A stretch of 64,000 bases of DNA, taken from NCBI GenBank assembly GCA_936440205.1, contig OW387138.1, positions 30,585,541 through 30,649,540 of the forward strand, written 5' to 3'. Of this stretch, positions 46,035 to 58,012 are shown piece after piece (position 1 is the stretch's first letter; each line of letters opens with the position of its first letter). Position numbers and translations under genes: made by a program. Under the pieces are notes generated by a model. It saw only the letters and a list, made by a program, of their open reading frames with translations, made no database searches and was not told the origin of the DNA. The DNA is from Lepidonotus clava. Its lineage: Eukaryota; Annelida; Polychaeta; Phyllodocida; Polynoidae.

Positions 46035-47255
46035 GCTATATTTATTAATCCGTCTGCAATCATAAAATTCTCATTTACTATTTAAAGGGTTAGTCGTCTG
46101 ATGGTGAGAAAACTAGGCAGAGGATGGCTTTTAGTTGCACTACAAGTATCTGGATTTGGCCTTTTGGAACACACTCAAAGATATCTACCCATACTCCTTA
46201 GTCGCGTCGGATTCCACATGTAATACACGGGAATCTGAAGCGAGAAAGGAGTTTGATATCTACCCTCTCCGCATCATCTCTCTAGCACCAATGTAGCTTT
46301 TATCTGGGGGCAAAGTGATATGGGCGAATTCATGATAAGGAGCGCGCTCCCTTACCGTTCATAGTTTTTTTTTTGTTTTTTTTTATCTGGGAAAAACCAG
46401 CTCTTATTATTGTAAAAACCGCCAAAAGTTTCACCCAAATCCCGACTGAATGATATGTCACAAAGTGACATCCCACATCCATCCGTTAGTCAGGATGGTG
46501 AGTGTCCCCTATGGTCAGTTGTAGAACACGTTCTAAGAGATCATTGGGGGCTGCACCTGCAAGTCCTTACAGACCTTGTGCCGATTTAGTTACGTGACCA
46601 TAATCATGTCGCATTGCATGTATAAATCTAAAACTATTAGATCATAAAAAGTTATAATTCATATATTGTTTTTTCATGAGTTTGTTTTGGGTGAACATAC
46701 ATCCGTAATGGAGGTATTTTGTATTTTGATTGATAGTTGCAAATGAATCACCAATAGGGCATCCAACCAAATTTAGGGAGGTCTCATCCGCACATCGTCT
46801 ATACATGAACACGTCTTTTGACGCTCCTATGCATTATGTTAGATCTCTGGACATATCTTGCTCATATCCTTCTACGTCGTGCCAATCCCACCACTCCATG
46901 TACAGATGCGTTCTGTATACCTCTTAGATCGCAGCTGCGCGCCTAGATAACCATTTTTTCCTATATTCTCCACTGAAAAAACTTTCCAATCTAGTTCTAG
47001 TTGTAGGAAAACATTTCCCAGTAAAAGAGGCGCCCGTCCCGGGAGTAAAGGTCGGGGTTCCGGAGGGGTAGGCCGGGACGGGACAGGCCACAGACGGCAC
47101 GGAACAGGCACAAAAATACCGCGTCCAAAAAGGCCCGGCGGCGGGGGGATCCGTATCAAAGGGGGTGTTTTTTGGTCCCCTGAGATAATCTAGACAAATG
47201 CCGGCGTCAGTCTAAGACCCTGGTTTTGTGTGTGTGTGGGGGGGGGGGGGGTCAA
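46035..47255. other. non-coding stretch with a second GC-rich patch
   Basis: 47030-47160 is GC- and CpG-rich with GGGACGGGACAGG-type repeats. A G run lies near 47237-47250. Nothing else recognised. Confidence 0.35.
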
Positions 47256-47261
47256 AAGGGG

Positions 47262-47520
47262 GGAATCTTCTCATAGTGAGGACTCACACTCTGCGACCAA
47301 TGTATCAGTAGTTGCACCCTTCATATCTACCTGATCTACCTACCTTGTGATTTGGAGATTCAGGTGGGTATTGGGGTGGAGGAGGGGCTGTTAGAATGGG
47401 GAGTCATCTCAAAATGCGTACTTCTTGTCCATTGGTGTACCAGAAGTAGTACCCTTCCCAGCTACCTGCCGTTTGATATGGGGATTCAGGTGTTTATCTA
47501 TTGGGGGTGATAGAAGGGGG
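47262..47520. repeat. two-unit tandem duplication of about 130 bp
   Basis: Both units run through a CCA.TG.A.CAG.AGT.G.ACCCTTC block, then CTACCTG, then TGATWTGGRGATTCAGGTG, and end in a G-rich stretch. Diverged copies of the same sequence. Confidence 0.55.
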
Positions 47521-47814
47521 GAATGTTCGATTGTTTGGTAGGTCTATGTCCTTGCGCATTATGTGAACCTTTACATTTGTAGAAAACCTGTGGTGTGCAG
47601 CAAAAACCAATGTCAGCAATTTATGTGATTGAAATAGGCAGGACAGATGGTTTTCTCTTTCATCAAGTAGGACTACTACTTAGATTAATTAACTTCATAA
47701 ATGTAATTGATCTGTCATGGGTCAGGTGTCCAGGCTGGATGCAATACAAAGCCCACTTTGTTGTCCTTGTGGGCGTTTTGCAAACTTCCATCTGCATTTC
47801 CCTCCACATTTAAC

Positions 47815-48145
47815 TATAGATTGAAACTTTTGTTGGTTTGAACCACCAGACTCAGTGGTTCTGGAGAACTAGGATTTAACACCCTTGCTCTTGGATGATC
47901 AAATCTATGAGGAGGTAGAGACCATAACCTTACACTTTTACCGAGGTATGTGTTCTTTCATTATGCAGTGTCCCATAGAGAGGGCACCACATACGATGGC
48001 AGATGGCACTATGCCTTGTTGATCACAGTGGAATGTCTAATACCACAGCAGCAGGACAGAGACTGCAACAGAGACGTGAACCGCCAACCTTTGGGTGATG
48101 AAGCCAATACCCTACCACTGTACCACCAGAACACCCTACTTGAAC
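47815..48145 (-). mobile_element. tRNA-derived SINE, copy 3
   Basis: On the minus strand an A-box region TGGTACAGTGGTAGGGTATTGG-like sequence (about 48104-48125) is followed by B box GGTTCACGTCT (48072-48082). The body has CCTCATAGATTTGATCAT near 47895-47912, the same central core as in the SINEs at 23.3 and 28.5 kb. Both ends are approximate. Confidence 0.55.
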
Positions 48146-48149
48146 ATGA

Positions 48150-49300
48150 TGGGAAAGTTGTATTTATATTCCATGTAAACTTTGTTTGATTACGTTGAAC
48201 CCAGATTAATATCACAAAATATTTAATATCATTTTATCTGTACTTGAGCCCGCTTTTTTTCAGTTGTCACTTTTTTTCTGTTTCTTTTTTACTCTTTAAA
48301 TGTACAATAAATATGACACTGATACATATTTATTACTGTCCTGATTACCCCATACCCACTAGGACATTTTACCGGCGACTGGCTTTACGTACAAAGTAGT
48401 TAATCAGGCTGATAACCAACTGACTGGTGACTGTCGTATCACGGGGCGTCCCCCCGGCCGTGTCACTCAGCACGGGGAGCATATCCCTCCGCCATCTCCA
48501 GGTCCGTCACCGTTAGAAGATTAGTCTTTGTTGTGGAGTCATGATATGTGACTCAGTACGGTTTGTACTGAGTATCCTTATCTGAACCTCAAAGACAATA
48601 TTTGTGGTGGAAGGGGAAGGGGCGCACTACTGATGTGGTTTCTTTAAGATTATCCTCACACGGCAGCACATAAAGCAAGTATGGTTTTCTGACCAGTTTT
48701 TATTTCGAGTGATTGATTTCCCAATGGAATGCACTGTATGCTCTCGCATTATACTTATATATTGTGTACAAACCATTTTTTTTTTTATAGCATGTTGGTT
48801 CCGTAACAGGGGGTGGGCTGATAGGAACTACAACGTAAACATACGATGCAGGTCTGGATGCCTTAAAATTCAATGCATTTCATATTAATGTTCCCAGAAA
48901 AGATAAATGAGATTAAAACTATTCATTTCAGATTAAGATTACATACATGAAGGGCGGTGTTTTCCCTATTTTTCCGGGAAGAAACAACGACGACTGTGAT
49001 CATTGTAATGCTATCTATAATGTAGGGAGGTTGACCTTTTGACCCTTGGGGTCAGATACCCGGATGTCTTAGCGGTCGTCCTAGAACTGTCTTTAGAAGG
49101 AGGCTGGGTTGCTGGGGGAGGGGGGATGGTACTCCATCCGGTTTTATGCATAGGCGCTGCTCCCCACCTATGTGTATGGCGATGAAATCAAACCAATGAA
49201 ATAAAGGATGATTTCTGTGCGATATTTGAGCTACTGAAGAGTAAAATGCAAGGATGACGGGTTTAAGAAGGTGATGAGGGTAGGACAAGTAAGCCTATGC
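48150..49300. other. non-coding stretch, nothing recognised
   Basis: A small GC-rich patch at 48410-48510. No supported gene. Confidence 0.4.
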
Positions 49301-49307
49301 CAAGTAG

Positions 49308-49446
49308 AAACACCTTTTCCCAACAGCACAACAACCACCCACCTCCACCCTGGGAAGTGAGAAAGGTACGTCACCATAATACACAAAACACCTACCCCAA
49401 CAACACAACAACCACCCACCTCCACCCTGGGAAGTGAGAAAGGTAC
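49308..49446. repeat. tandem duplication, about 62-bp unit at 77-bp spacing
   Basis: AACACCT..CCCCAACA.CACAACA and then ACCACCCACCTCCACCCTGG with GGAAGTGAGAAAGGTAC occur twice with very few differences. A recent local duplication. Confidence 0.8.
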
Positions 49447-49449
49447 ATT

Positions 49450-50285
49450 GGCTTTTTTGAATAAGATTAAATTACGCGTGCAGTGATTGAGACGAGTGGC
49501 ATTATGGGTAATACAATCAGGGCCCAATCCGATCTCCTCACACCGCTCCTGAACTCTAACAGCCTCCCACTTTGACGCCACTCTCACACTAATGCGGTTA
49601 TTTCGCGCCTTTCAAGGGGACTTTACCAGAAGGGGATTAGATGGCAACAAAATGGTTTACAGAGGCTCAAAATAAACGCGATTCTGTTAAATGCTCTTCA
49701 GGAAAGTAAATTTCAGCATCAAAGTGAGCTACTTCTCAACAGATTTTTTTTCTGAATACCAAACGCAGCAACAATGAAGACTTTGGTTATTTTAATTAGA
49801 TAGTATTTTCTAAAACACATTTATTCTGTGTCGTAATTCGAAACCAAAATCCTGTTCACATAGAAATCGCCAAACTGTGGAAAACTGACTTCAAGTGGCA
49901 ATGACGAGCTATGCATGTACTTTATTAACTTAATTATTACGCTTATGTGAATGGTTTAACATTTCGTCTGTCATTTTGAAATTTCTTCCTACATTCCAGA
50001 TATAAACTTTACGTATTATGTGCAAACCCTGCTCCCATCGCCCCACCCCCACTGCCACCACTGCCGGGCCCAGGCCCCACCCCCCAACGTGCTGATGAAT
50101 TGTGTATTTATACCGGGTCACAGACCAAACTCAACTTGGGTTTCAGTCCATCGTTTACATTAACTCACTTTTTACCCGAATTAACTCACTTTTTATACTC
50201 TCCTACATCAACTTCAGCTTTGTTTACACCACTGAGGTGCGCAGGGCGATCAGTGACAGGCAGCGCAAAAAGGGGATGAAACACG
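49450..50285. other. non-coding stretch, nothing recognised
   Basis: A C-rich low-complexity patch at about 50030-50090 and a duplicated TTAACTCACTTTTTA block near 50160-50195. Confidence 0.4.
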
Positions 50286-50289
50286 AAGT

Positions 50290-50965
50290 GAGGGGAGAAG
50301 TTAGCCTTTCTGTACCTCCTGGAGAATGGGTCGTATGGTGAGAGGGTTAGAGTTTCTATACATCCTGTAGAATGGGTAGGAGTACAGTAAGAGGGTAACA
50401 TTTCTGTAGCTCCCAGAGAATGGGAAGTGCAGAGAGAGAAGACCATTTCTATACCTCCGAGAAAATAAGTAGTGTGGTGAGGGGGTTAGCGTTTTTTACC
50501 TCCACGAGAATGGCCTTTTGGGTAGTAGTATGTGAGAGGTAATATTTCTGTACCTCCCATGAAATGGTTAAAATGTATAGTATAATGGTGAGAGGGTACG
50601 TTTTTGTACCTCCAATAAAATGGGTATAGTATATGGTCAGAGGGTAACGTTTCGATACCTCCCAAAAGATTGGTAGTATGGTGAGAGAGAAACGTTTCTC
50701 TACCTCCCAAAAATGAATAGTATGGTGAGGGTTATGGTCTCAGTACCCCCCAAAAGATGGGCAGTATAGTGAGGGTTATGGCCTCAGTACCTCCCAAAAG
50801 ATGGGTAGTATAGTGAGGGTTATGGCCTCAGTACCCCCCAAAAGATGGAAAGTACTGAGGATTACTGTACCTTCAAAATAACAGGAAGAACAAAGAGAGC
50901 ATAGCATTTCTGTACCAACCAGATAACAGGAAGGACATAGGGTATAGTGTTCCTGTACCTCTCAG
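50290..50965. repeat. minisatellite, unit about 50-60 bp
   Basis: At least twelve diverged units of TTTCTGTACCTCCCA, GARAATGGGTAG and TATGGTGAGAGGGTAA. The last units are homogenised (GAGGGTTATGGCCTCAGTAC with CCCCCAAAAGATGG), showing recent local turnover. Confidence 0.8.
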
Positions 50966-50969
50966 AGTA

Positions 50970-53435
50970 TGGGGACACCGATTTGCTCTTATTTCAATTA
51001 TCCTCAACCTATATACCTTTGGTCAAAGACAGAGCGGCGGTTATTACATGTACGTGTTGTGTATACAGTCATGTTATTATCTGTGTTGATTTACACTCAT
51101 GATCTGTGTCATAATGGTCTATGCATGGGCAGACGTGGAGACAGTAATTTCAATATACATGTAATGGATTGTTGTTTTAAACTTACATACAAAGTTTCCC
51201 TTGGAACCAGAGTGGAGTCTTATCAGTTCGTAGTTCATAAAAAGATTAATCTTCTATAACAAAAATGTAATGATAATACTTTTTTGTAATTCATTAAAAC
51301 ATTAACCTCAAATGCCCTAAAAATAAGGTTTCTTTCAGTTTGTATTAAAAAATCAGCAACCCAAGGTTATAGAAAAATATTGTATCCTCAGATTTTGGAC
51401 TGGTCTCAAAACTGACCTGCAAATTCTGAAAAAAATGCAGAAATCTGGCATGCAACCCCCCCCCCCCCCTTACCAGACCCTCTCCTCATCCCAACTCCCA
51501 CTGCAGGCTAACGACAACCACCCCGCTTCATCAACACACACGTGGCCGCGCTCTAAACCAATTTACTCCTTAAAACCCGTTTTCAACAGAGCTGTCCGTC
51601 AACCCTCACCCGGCCTGATTGGGTCGGCCTGTACTCGTTGGGTACGCAGGGTGGAGCCGATTCAACTTTACTTAAGCGCTTCTGTTCATGTAACCTAACA
51701 TTACATGAATTATTTGTCTATTTTGTTTCAAATCCCTGATAAAGGGAGTTAGGCCTATTTCTAAATCATAAACAAAATTTAAATTGTATCAACTCTGACG
51801 GAATTCATCTTTGTTCTGTATTGTCATAAACATTCTGCGCCAACTGAAAAAGACTTAGGAACTTACTTTGACCTCACTGGTTCACAATATAGTTTTATCA
51901 GGATAAGATGATCCTGTAAATTTGCAGAAAGGGACCCAAAATATTGACCAAACCTTTTGGTGGTTTCGCTAACATCAAAAGAATACGGAGCCTATTTATA
52001 CAAGGTTCCACTGACATGTTAAAATACTTATAAAATATTATTGATTGTTTTGTAACAAATAATTCGGAAAAGACTTGTGTGCTCCTTTTTTTCTCTTTCA
52101 TTTCTGATTTTTGGCTGTACCCAACATTTCCTCAGTTTATGAGACGTCGTTTTGTTCTGCGCCAGAGGAATGATATAAGATGTAGCCCAGTTGCTTAAAT
52201 AAATGAGCTTTACTGATTTCAATTTTCCGTGAATAATTTGAATACCATTGAAATTTTGATTAATTTTAAGCAACATTTCCATCGTGACTGAGACCCAATT
52301 GTTCTCTGCTTTCAAATCATTAACCGGGATCCCATTTGTAAAATATGAGTAGGCCCCATGGTTGTTAAAACGTAAATGGAGACAATTTGGGGAACAAAAA
52401 AACCTGTTCCACTCCTGATCCACTTAACTGAAAATGACTGCGTTAAATGGCTCTCAAAAGGCTCGAGTGAAGCACCTTTCGCCGGTTCGCAGCAGGTTGC
52501 AATTGCGAGAGGACTTATGTAAACGTGCAGACCGGAAACCAGCAAAAAGCTCCGGTGCTTTCGGAGAAAACTAAGTTGTTTATTCTGGGATAGAGTGTTT
52601 GTAGGCAACCAGCGAAAGTGCTAAGCTAGTGCGAGCCCCCTCCCAGGAACCAGCAGCCGACCTGTGTGGGCCCTGGAGCAGTGGGTTTGGGGGGGGGGGG
52701 CGTGGGGTGGAGGGGGGGGGGGGGGCACTGAGTCTTTGAAGGTCATTACCTGCTGCCAAACTACTGCCCCTACTGTTTGTGTCTGATCAGTCCTGAAATT
52801 TGGTTAACCGGCCCCTATTTTTCGGGTGTGCAGGTCTCCTAAAATTAGAGGCTTTTAAAACCATGATATAGACCAAAATCACCAAAATTGTTAAGGAAAC
52901 TCATGATAAAATTGTCATTTTTTTTTTGTGAGAAAGAGGCTAAATTCAAACTTATTGCCCCTATATTGTACTATATGTGAATTGTTCACCGCCCTAACTT
53001 TTTGGCTTACAAGTTGCTGAACATCCCTCAATTTTGACGTTCACTGGCTCGGCTTTGCAAATATGTTTCGAAGTGGGTACCCATTTGGGACCCAAGTGCC
53101 CCCCCCCCCCCTCCCCAGAGATAGGATGTACAGGGAAGGTGGGAAAGGGGGAGTGTGGAGGGATCGAACTCAAATTGGTGAAGGAAACCGGCAATAGCCA
53201 ATCAGCTACCAGCACTTATTTACTTTCTTAAGATTCTTTTCACAAAATCTGAACTCAATCAGAGAGATTTCGGGTCAGTTTTTAACAGTTTTTCTTTTGT
53301 GGTTTAACACAGTTTAATTTTTCACTGCATACTGATCATCACGTCCTGGGCCACCACATAGTTAACCAACGTGATCAGCCCCGTCCCTGTCGAGTTGGTC
53401 TGACCACAACAACCCATTCCCAGTGGGGAAAACCC
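50970..53435. other. non-coding stretch with homopolymers
   Basis: A C run near 51458-51469, G runs near 52689-52699 and 52713-52725, and a C run near 53100-53111. No protein-like frame or RNA gene recognised. Confidence 0.4.
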
Positions 53436-53442
53436 AACTAAT

Positions 53443-53629
53443 CAGGGGTGGATACAGGATTTCGAAAAGGGGGGGTCCATATATAGGGTAAGTACTAAAA
53501 GTGTGTGCATACGCGCGCGCGTGCAACGTTTTTTCTCTTTGGCAAGTTTAAGTGTCCACCAAAAGGGGGGGGGGGGGGGGGGGGGGTCAGGACCCCCTAG
53601 ACCCCCCCCCCCCCCTGGATCCGCCCCTG
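53443..53629. mobile_element. complete short MITE with CAGGGG termini
   Basis: The left end CAGGGGTGGATACAGG and the inverse of the right end (CAGGGGCGGATCCAGGGGG) are inverted repeats. A 5-bp direct repeat CTAAT lies at 53438-53442 and 53630-53634. The interior has a G run (53564-53586), a C run just inside the right terminus, and 25 bp of strictly alternating purine-pyrimidine (53501-53525) with Z-DNA potential. hAT-like termini but a 5-bp target duplication. Confidence 0.65.
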
Positions 53630-53639
53630 CTAATGCTTT

Positions 53640-54345
53640 TAAGTCCCCGTTGTCACATGTCACCCTGCAGTGCTCATCATCTGAGGCCTCTATTGTTACC
53701 TGTCACCCGGCAATGCTAACTACCTGAGGTCATCAGACAATCTGTGGTCATGTGGCTCCCAGCACTGCTAATTACCTCAGGTGACCTGAAGTCTCTTTTG
53801 TCACATGTTACTTATTCAGGGTGCCCACGCTTTTTCAAAAATCAATTTAAGACCTTTTTAATACCAATTTAAGACCAAAATTCGACAAATTTAAGCCCTA
53901 TTTACCATATGTAAAGAAAAATCTCTTCGTGTAACATCTGATGTATAAATGCATCTGCAAAAAAGCGACATTTTGCTGAACCAATAATTTCATTTTCATT
54001 TTCAAATCAGATCCAATATAAGACCTTTTTAAGACCTCCGGCAATAAAAATGTGAAATTTAAGACCTTTTTAAGGCCTTAAATTTGAAAAAATAAATTTA
54101 ACACCTTTTAAGACTTTTTAAGACTTGCGTTGGCACCCTGTTATTATCTGAGGCAATGTTGTCAGCTATCACCTTCCTGTGCTAATTACCTAAGGTGACA
54201 TGAGGAACCCTGTCACCTATCGGTGTTAACTGGCTTAATTGACCTGAGGTCCCTGTCACCCGTCAGTACTAAAACCTTAACTTAACCTAAGGCATTGTCA
54301 CCTGTCACCTGGCAGTGCTAATTCCCTGAGGTGATTTACAGGTAC
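53640..54345. repeat. minisatellite split by a MITE insertion
   Basis: Diverged units of about 55-65 bp share TGTCACCTGTCACC, GCAGTGCTAATTACCTGAGG and TGACCTGA. Units lie at 53640-53816 and again at 54141-54345. The element at 53817-54140 sits between them. Confidence 0.65.
53817..54140. mobile_element. AAGACC-rich MITE inserted in the minisatellite, copy D
   Basis: The left terminus CAGGGTGCCCACGC and the right terminus GCGTTGGCACCCTG form inverted repeats. A 5-bp direct repeat TTATT lies at 53812-53816 and 54141-54145. The interior is rich in TTAAGACCTTTTTA. Related to copy C (9332-9636) inside, and to the CCCTGTG-type copies A/B at its CAGGGT ends. Confidence 0.7.
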
Positions 54346-54519
54346 AACACCTGGCAGGTGAGGACCAGACCGTGTACCTGGGTGTCTGGGCACGTCCTTA
54401 GCGGGCCTAGACTTTATACAGGTAATGCCCTGCAGAGTACCTGGTTCATAACATTGGTAGAAGGAGCATTATAGGAATGTTTTGGTAATGGATTTAATTG
54501 GTATGGCCCTAAACCCCTA

Positions 54520-54715
54520 AATTCGACGCAGCAACATTGACATGCGACATGGGGCTTAGTGACATGAAGAAAAAAACTACATGACATGGCCTATTTCTTT
54601 AATTCGACATGGGACTTGAGGGTCCCTTAGAGGTGACATGGCACATGGAGAATTAAGTGGCAGTTGCCATGGCTTTTTCTTATATTCGACATGTGACATT
54701 GGGGACCCCCCCATC
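54520..54715. repeat. degenerate repeat of TTCGACATG.GACATGGGG
   Basis: Three diverged occurrences of an ATTCGACATG..ACTTG/CATTGGGG block about 60-75 bp apart. Old and irregular. Confidence 0.4.
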
Positions 54716-55147
54716 AAGGGCCCCAATTGTACTATAGAGTGCCTCCATATAACATATTGCCCCAGTATGAGGCATGCATTGGAGGGTCCAATGAGAGCCT
54801 TGAGAGGAAGACGTCCACATATACATTGGTATCATTTATATGTCCTAAAAGATCATTTTATAATCCAAAAGTTATTATATATCATAATGCTTTAGATCAG
54901 TACCCCGATATATACATAGGGAGAACTTCTTCTTATGGAGAGATGTATAGATCAAAAAAAATCTTAACAGATCCAACCTGTCACTTAATGCGTGGCCCCG
55001 ACCTGTCAGCACAGGAGATACCTTTTGAAGTGTGGTAGCGAACCAAAGCAGTGCTTTATGTTTTTTACAGAGCCATCAGGGGTTGATCCATGCATCCGGG
55101 AGGGGATCGAAGGGGTCCTGACACCTCTATCCCTTTTGGTGGCCACC

Positions 55148-55610
55148 CAAACTAGGAAGAGAGGGGTAAATGTTATATATGCGTTAACCCTTTAATGCAC
55201 GTGTAACGCTTTAGTTACAAGTCGATACACGCCCCCCCCCCCCCCCGTCCCCTTAAGAAATCCAGGATCTGCCCCTAGTCGGGCTCTATCTTCATATGTA
55301 TATAGCAGAGTACCCAGCCTCCCATACTTTATTTGACATTCCAGTTTCTACCTGTTATTAATGTCTTGATATTGGATCTGATCGATTTAAGGCAGTTTGA
55401 GGCGTTCTGGAGGAATCTGGATTTACTGGAAAAAGAGGGGTAAATCTATAGGTATACATGCAAATGGGCAACGTATATAGCCTATTTTTGTAGTCCCCCA
55501 CCCAACCCCCTCCCCCCCACTTAAGAAATCCGGAATCTGCCCTGGTGGGGCTCTAGCCTCATTTAAACCAGTCAGTACCCCGCCTCCCATACCTTATTTT
55601 ACACATCCAG
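55148..55610. repeat. diverged duplication of about 190 bp with poly-C
   Basis: 55148-55345 and 55428-55610 share AGAGGGGTAAAT, a C-rich run, CTTAAGAAATCC.GGATCTGCCC, GGGCTCTA..TC and GTACCC.GCCTCCCATAC. GATCTGCCCCT resembles the CAGGGGCRGATCC MITE terminus, so the pair may be two remnants of that family. Confidence 0.5.
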
Positions 55611-55619
55611 AAAAGAGAC

Positions 55620-56380
55620 CGCTCTCCTGAGACCTGTTTATAAACTTCACCTCACCTGTATACCTGTACACCACCCGAGGCCCTGATCTGTGGGTAATTG
55701 GGGGTTATCTTCTACCTGAGGTTGACCTGCCTCACCCCCCCCCCCCCAGGTCCATTCAAACAGACGTGTTTATCTCACCTGTCAGCTGAGTGGCCCTAAT
55801 CTGTCAGTAATTAGGGGTATGGTCTACCTGTGTTTGAACTGGTCAAGGCTGCAGTCAGGGAAACATGTTATCTACCCAGTATGACCTGAAAGCCACAGCA
55901 AAGGGGGTTAGGTGCTAATTTGAAAAGAAAATTAGGCCAGTTAGGTGCTAGTTTGAGAAGAAAATTGAGCCAGTCTCTTTTGATTTCTTTTTTTTACAAA
56001 TCAAGCAATATATGAGATTGAGAGTCCTGAAAAATGAAGACTAAAACGGTTAGATATTTTGCCAAGTCATATGAGAGGAGAATATCGCAAAATCTGTTTG
56101 AAACAAATGGGAGAAATAGTGAAGACAAAAAAGATCCATCAGAAATCAGAAATTACACTTGAGCACCTCCGGCAAGAGTGGCGAACAAAAAAGGTAATGA
56201 TCTGATCGTTCAAAATTGAAATATTCTCCCTTAAAGCCATATGGACATGTCAATTTGACAAAAAGCATCTATGATTAAATAGGTTCAAGATCCATTTCTC
56301 AACCTGACAGTCTTCTCCTCCTTCAAGCAATTATTTTTTTGCAGTTTTGGCCAGAAGTAAGGGAATTAAAGTGTACCAAC
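55620..56380. other. non-coding stretch, nothing recognised
   Basis: CACCTGTC/ACCTGTA-rich sequence to about 55880 and a poly-C run near 55735-55747. A short duplicated TTAGGTGCTA.TTTGA.AAGAAAATT block lies at 55910-55970. Confidence 0.4.
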
Positions 56381-56384
56381 GAAT

Positions 56385-57000
56385 CATGACTCTTACTTTC
56401 TTGATGATAACAGTGTGAGTACCCTTTCTTCTTCTGTAAAGCAAGATCTTGTACATATTTCAACTAAAGTAAGGAGAGACTGTTCCCCTTTCCTCTGCAG
56501 ACTGTGTCCCTTTCTTCTACGGTAGGATGAGATTGTCCCCTCTATTCTACATGAAGGAGAGGCTGAGCCCTTTCTACCATAGTAATAAGGGAATGGTGTC
56601 TCTTTCTTCAAAAGTAAGGAGAGGCTGTCTCCCTTCTTCTACAGTAGAGAGAGACTGCACCTTTTTCTACTACAGTAAGGCTGGAATGTGACCCTTTCTT
56701 CTGGAGTAAAGTGAGAATGGGGTTCCTTTCTTCAACAGGAAGGCGAGTCCATGCCCCTTTTTTTCTACAGTGAGGAGAGACTTTGTGCCCTTTCTTCTAC
56801 GGAAAGGAAGACCGTGTCACTTTCTTCTACAGTAAAGAGAGACCGTGTGGTCTTTTCTTCTAAAGTAAGAAGAGACTGAGCCTCTTTCTTCTACAGCTAC
56901 AATAAAGAGACACTGTGTGCCCCTTTCTTTAACAGTAAATTCTAATGAGAGACTGTGCCCCCTTATTCTACACTAAGGAGAGACTGTAACCTTTCTAGAT
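56385..57000. repeat. minisatellite, unit about 35-45 bp
   Basis: About fifteen units of CCCTTTCTTCTACAGTAAGG and AGAGACTGTG with variable spacing. CTTTCTTCTACAG resembles a splice acceptor and AGTAAGG a donor, so the array could generate many cryptic splice signals if transcribed. Confidence 0.75.
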
Positions 57001-57004
57001 AAAA

Positions 57005-57465
57005 AGCATACCAACTGAACTACCTCCCACAATGTGCAGCTTAATCTTAATCCACATCAGATACACACACATCCTTTCCTTGACATGTTTACTGGGTATA
57101 AAAGAGACAAAGTTGAGTATTTCCCCCACGCAGCAGGTGTTCCCGATGGATCTCCCCGACAGTTGATTTCCGCTTTGGTTTCTTCACTGTCAGGGAAGTA
57201 AATGGGTCAATAAAATGGCAGTGGTCCAGGATATTAACCATGTTTTATTCTTCTATGAATAGCCTTTTATAAAATATAAAATTTTTGTCTTAATTGCAGA
57301 AAATATGTACTCCTATTTTTACAGTCAGGGCCTGGATAAAACATAACTACATAAGTCCAAACAACCACCACCAATAACATACATATACTAGCTCTCAATA
57401 TCAATTATCAACCTACAAAATTGATATTTGTCCAATCTATCGTTGACCCTCAAATGACAACTATG
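57005..57465. other. non-coding stretch, nothing recognised
   Basis: AT-rich; no supported feature. Confidence 0.4.
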
Positions 57466-57469
57466 GGTT

Positions 57470-57645
57470 GTTGCGACCGCGTTCTCCTCATTAGGCCCAG
57501 CCATTAGTGTCCGGCCCATTTTGTTAAACGGGGTAATTGTTTGTCGGATCAGGTAATTGGCATGTTGGGGGACGGTGACATGTCTGGGTCATTTGGGTAG
57601 AAACACGACAACCCAAGCGGGTTCCACTGGCCTCGAAACAACTTA
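57470..57645. promoter_or_regulatory. candidate enhancer with repeated GGTAATTG
   Basis: ATTAGGC, CATTAGTG, GGGTAATTGTTTG and AGGTAATTGG lie in a CG-containing patch with GGTCATTTGGGT. The homeodomain-like cores suggest a developmental enhancer. Motif evidence only. Confidence 0.25.
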
Positions 57646-58012
57646 TACTGAGTAATATCACCAAATGTGCAGTTTTTCAATTTTTATTGCCAACCACCCT
57701 TTACAAAAAAAATCGGTAGCTATGACTTCAAAACGTCACTACATATAAATATATGTTGCTATAATAATAAAACATCATTCTCATGAATAAAACTAGGCCA
57801 GCCCTTCTGTTATTAAGCAGACTTTCTAATTTAAATAACATTTATGTCTTAAAACCACCGTTGAAAAACTCGGCCTGAAGCACTTGGGCCAAAGACTTCG
57901 TAATCAAAAAGACCAATTCTCATAAGCAAAATTAATTCAGTAATCAGGTGTAATGTGTGTTGTATTTACATTAATGTGGGGTCAGATTAATAAAGGTGTT
58001 CTTCGTGTGATT

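Noticed and set aside
47825-47945. Separate SINE distinct from the tRNA-headed one at 48.1 kb
   Set aside because: Spacing and the shared central core are better explained as one minus-strand SINE spanning 47815-48145.
50290-50965. CRISPR-like array
   Set aside because: Units are contiguous and diverged without unique spacers, and the context is an animal genome, so it is a minisatellite.
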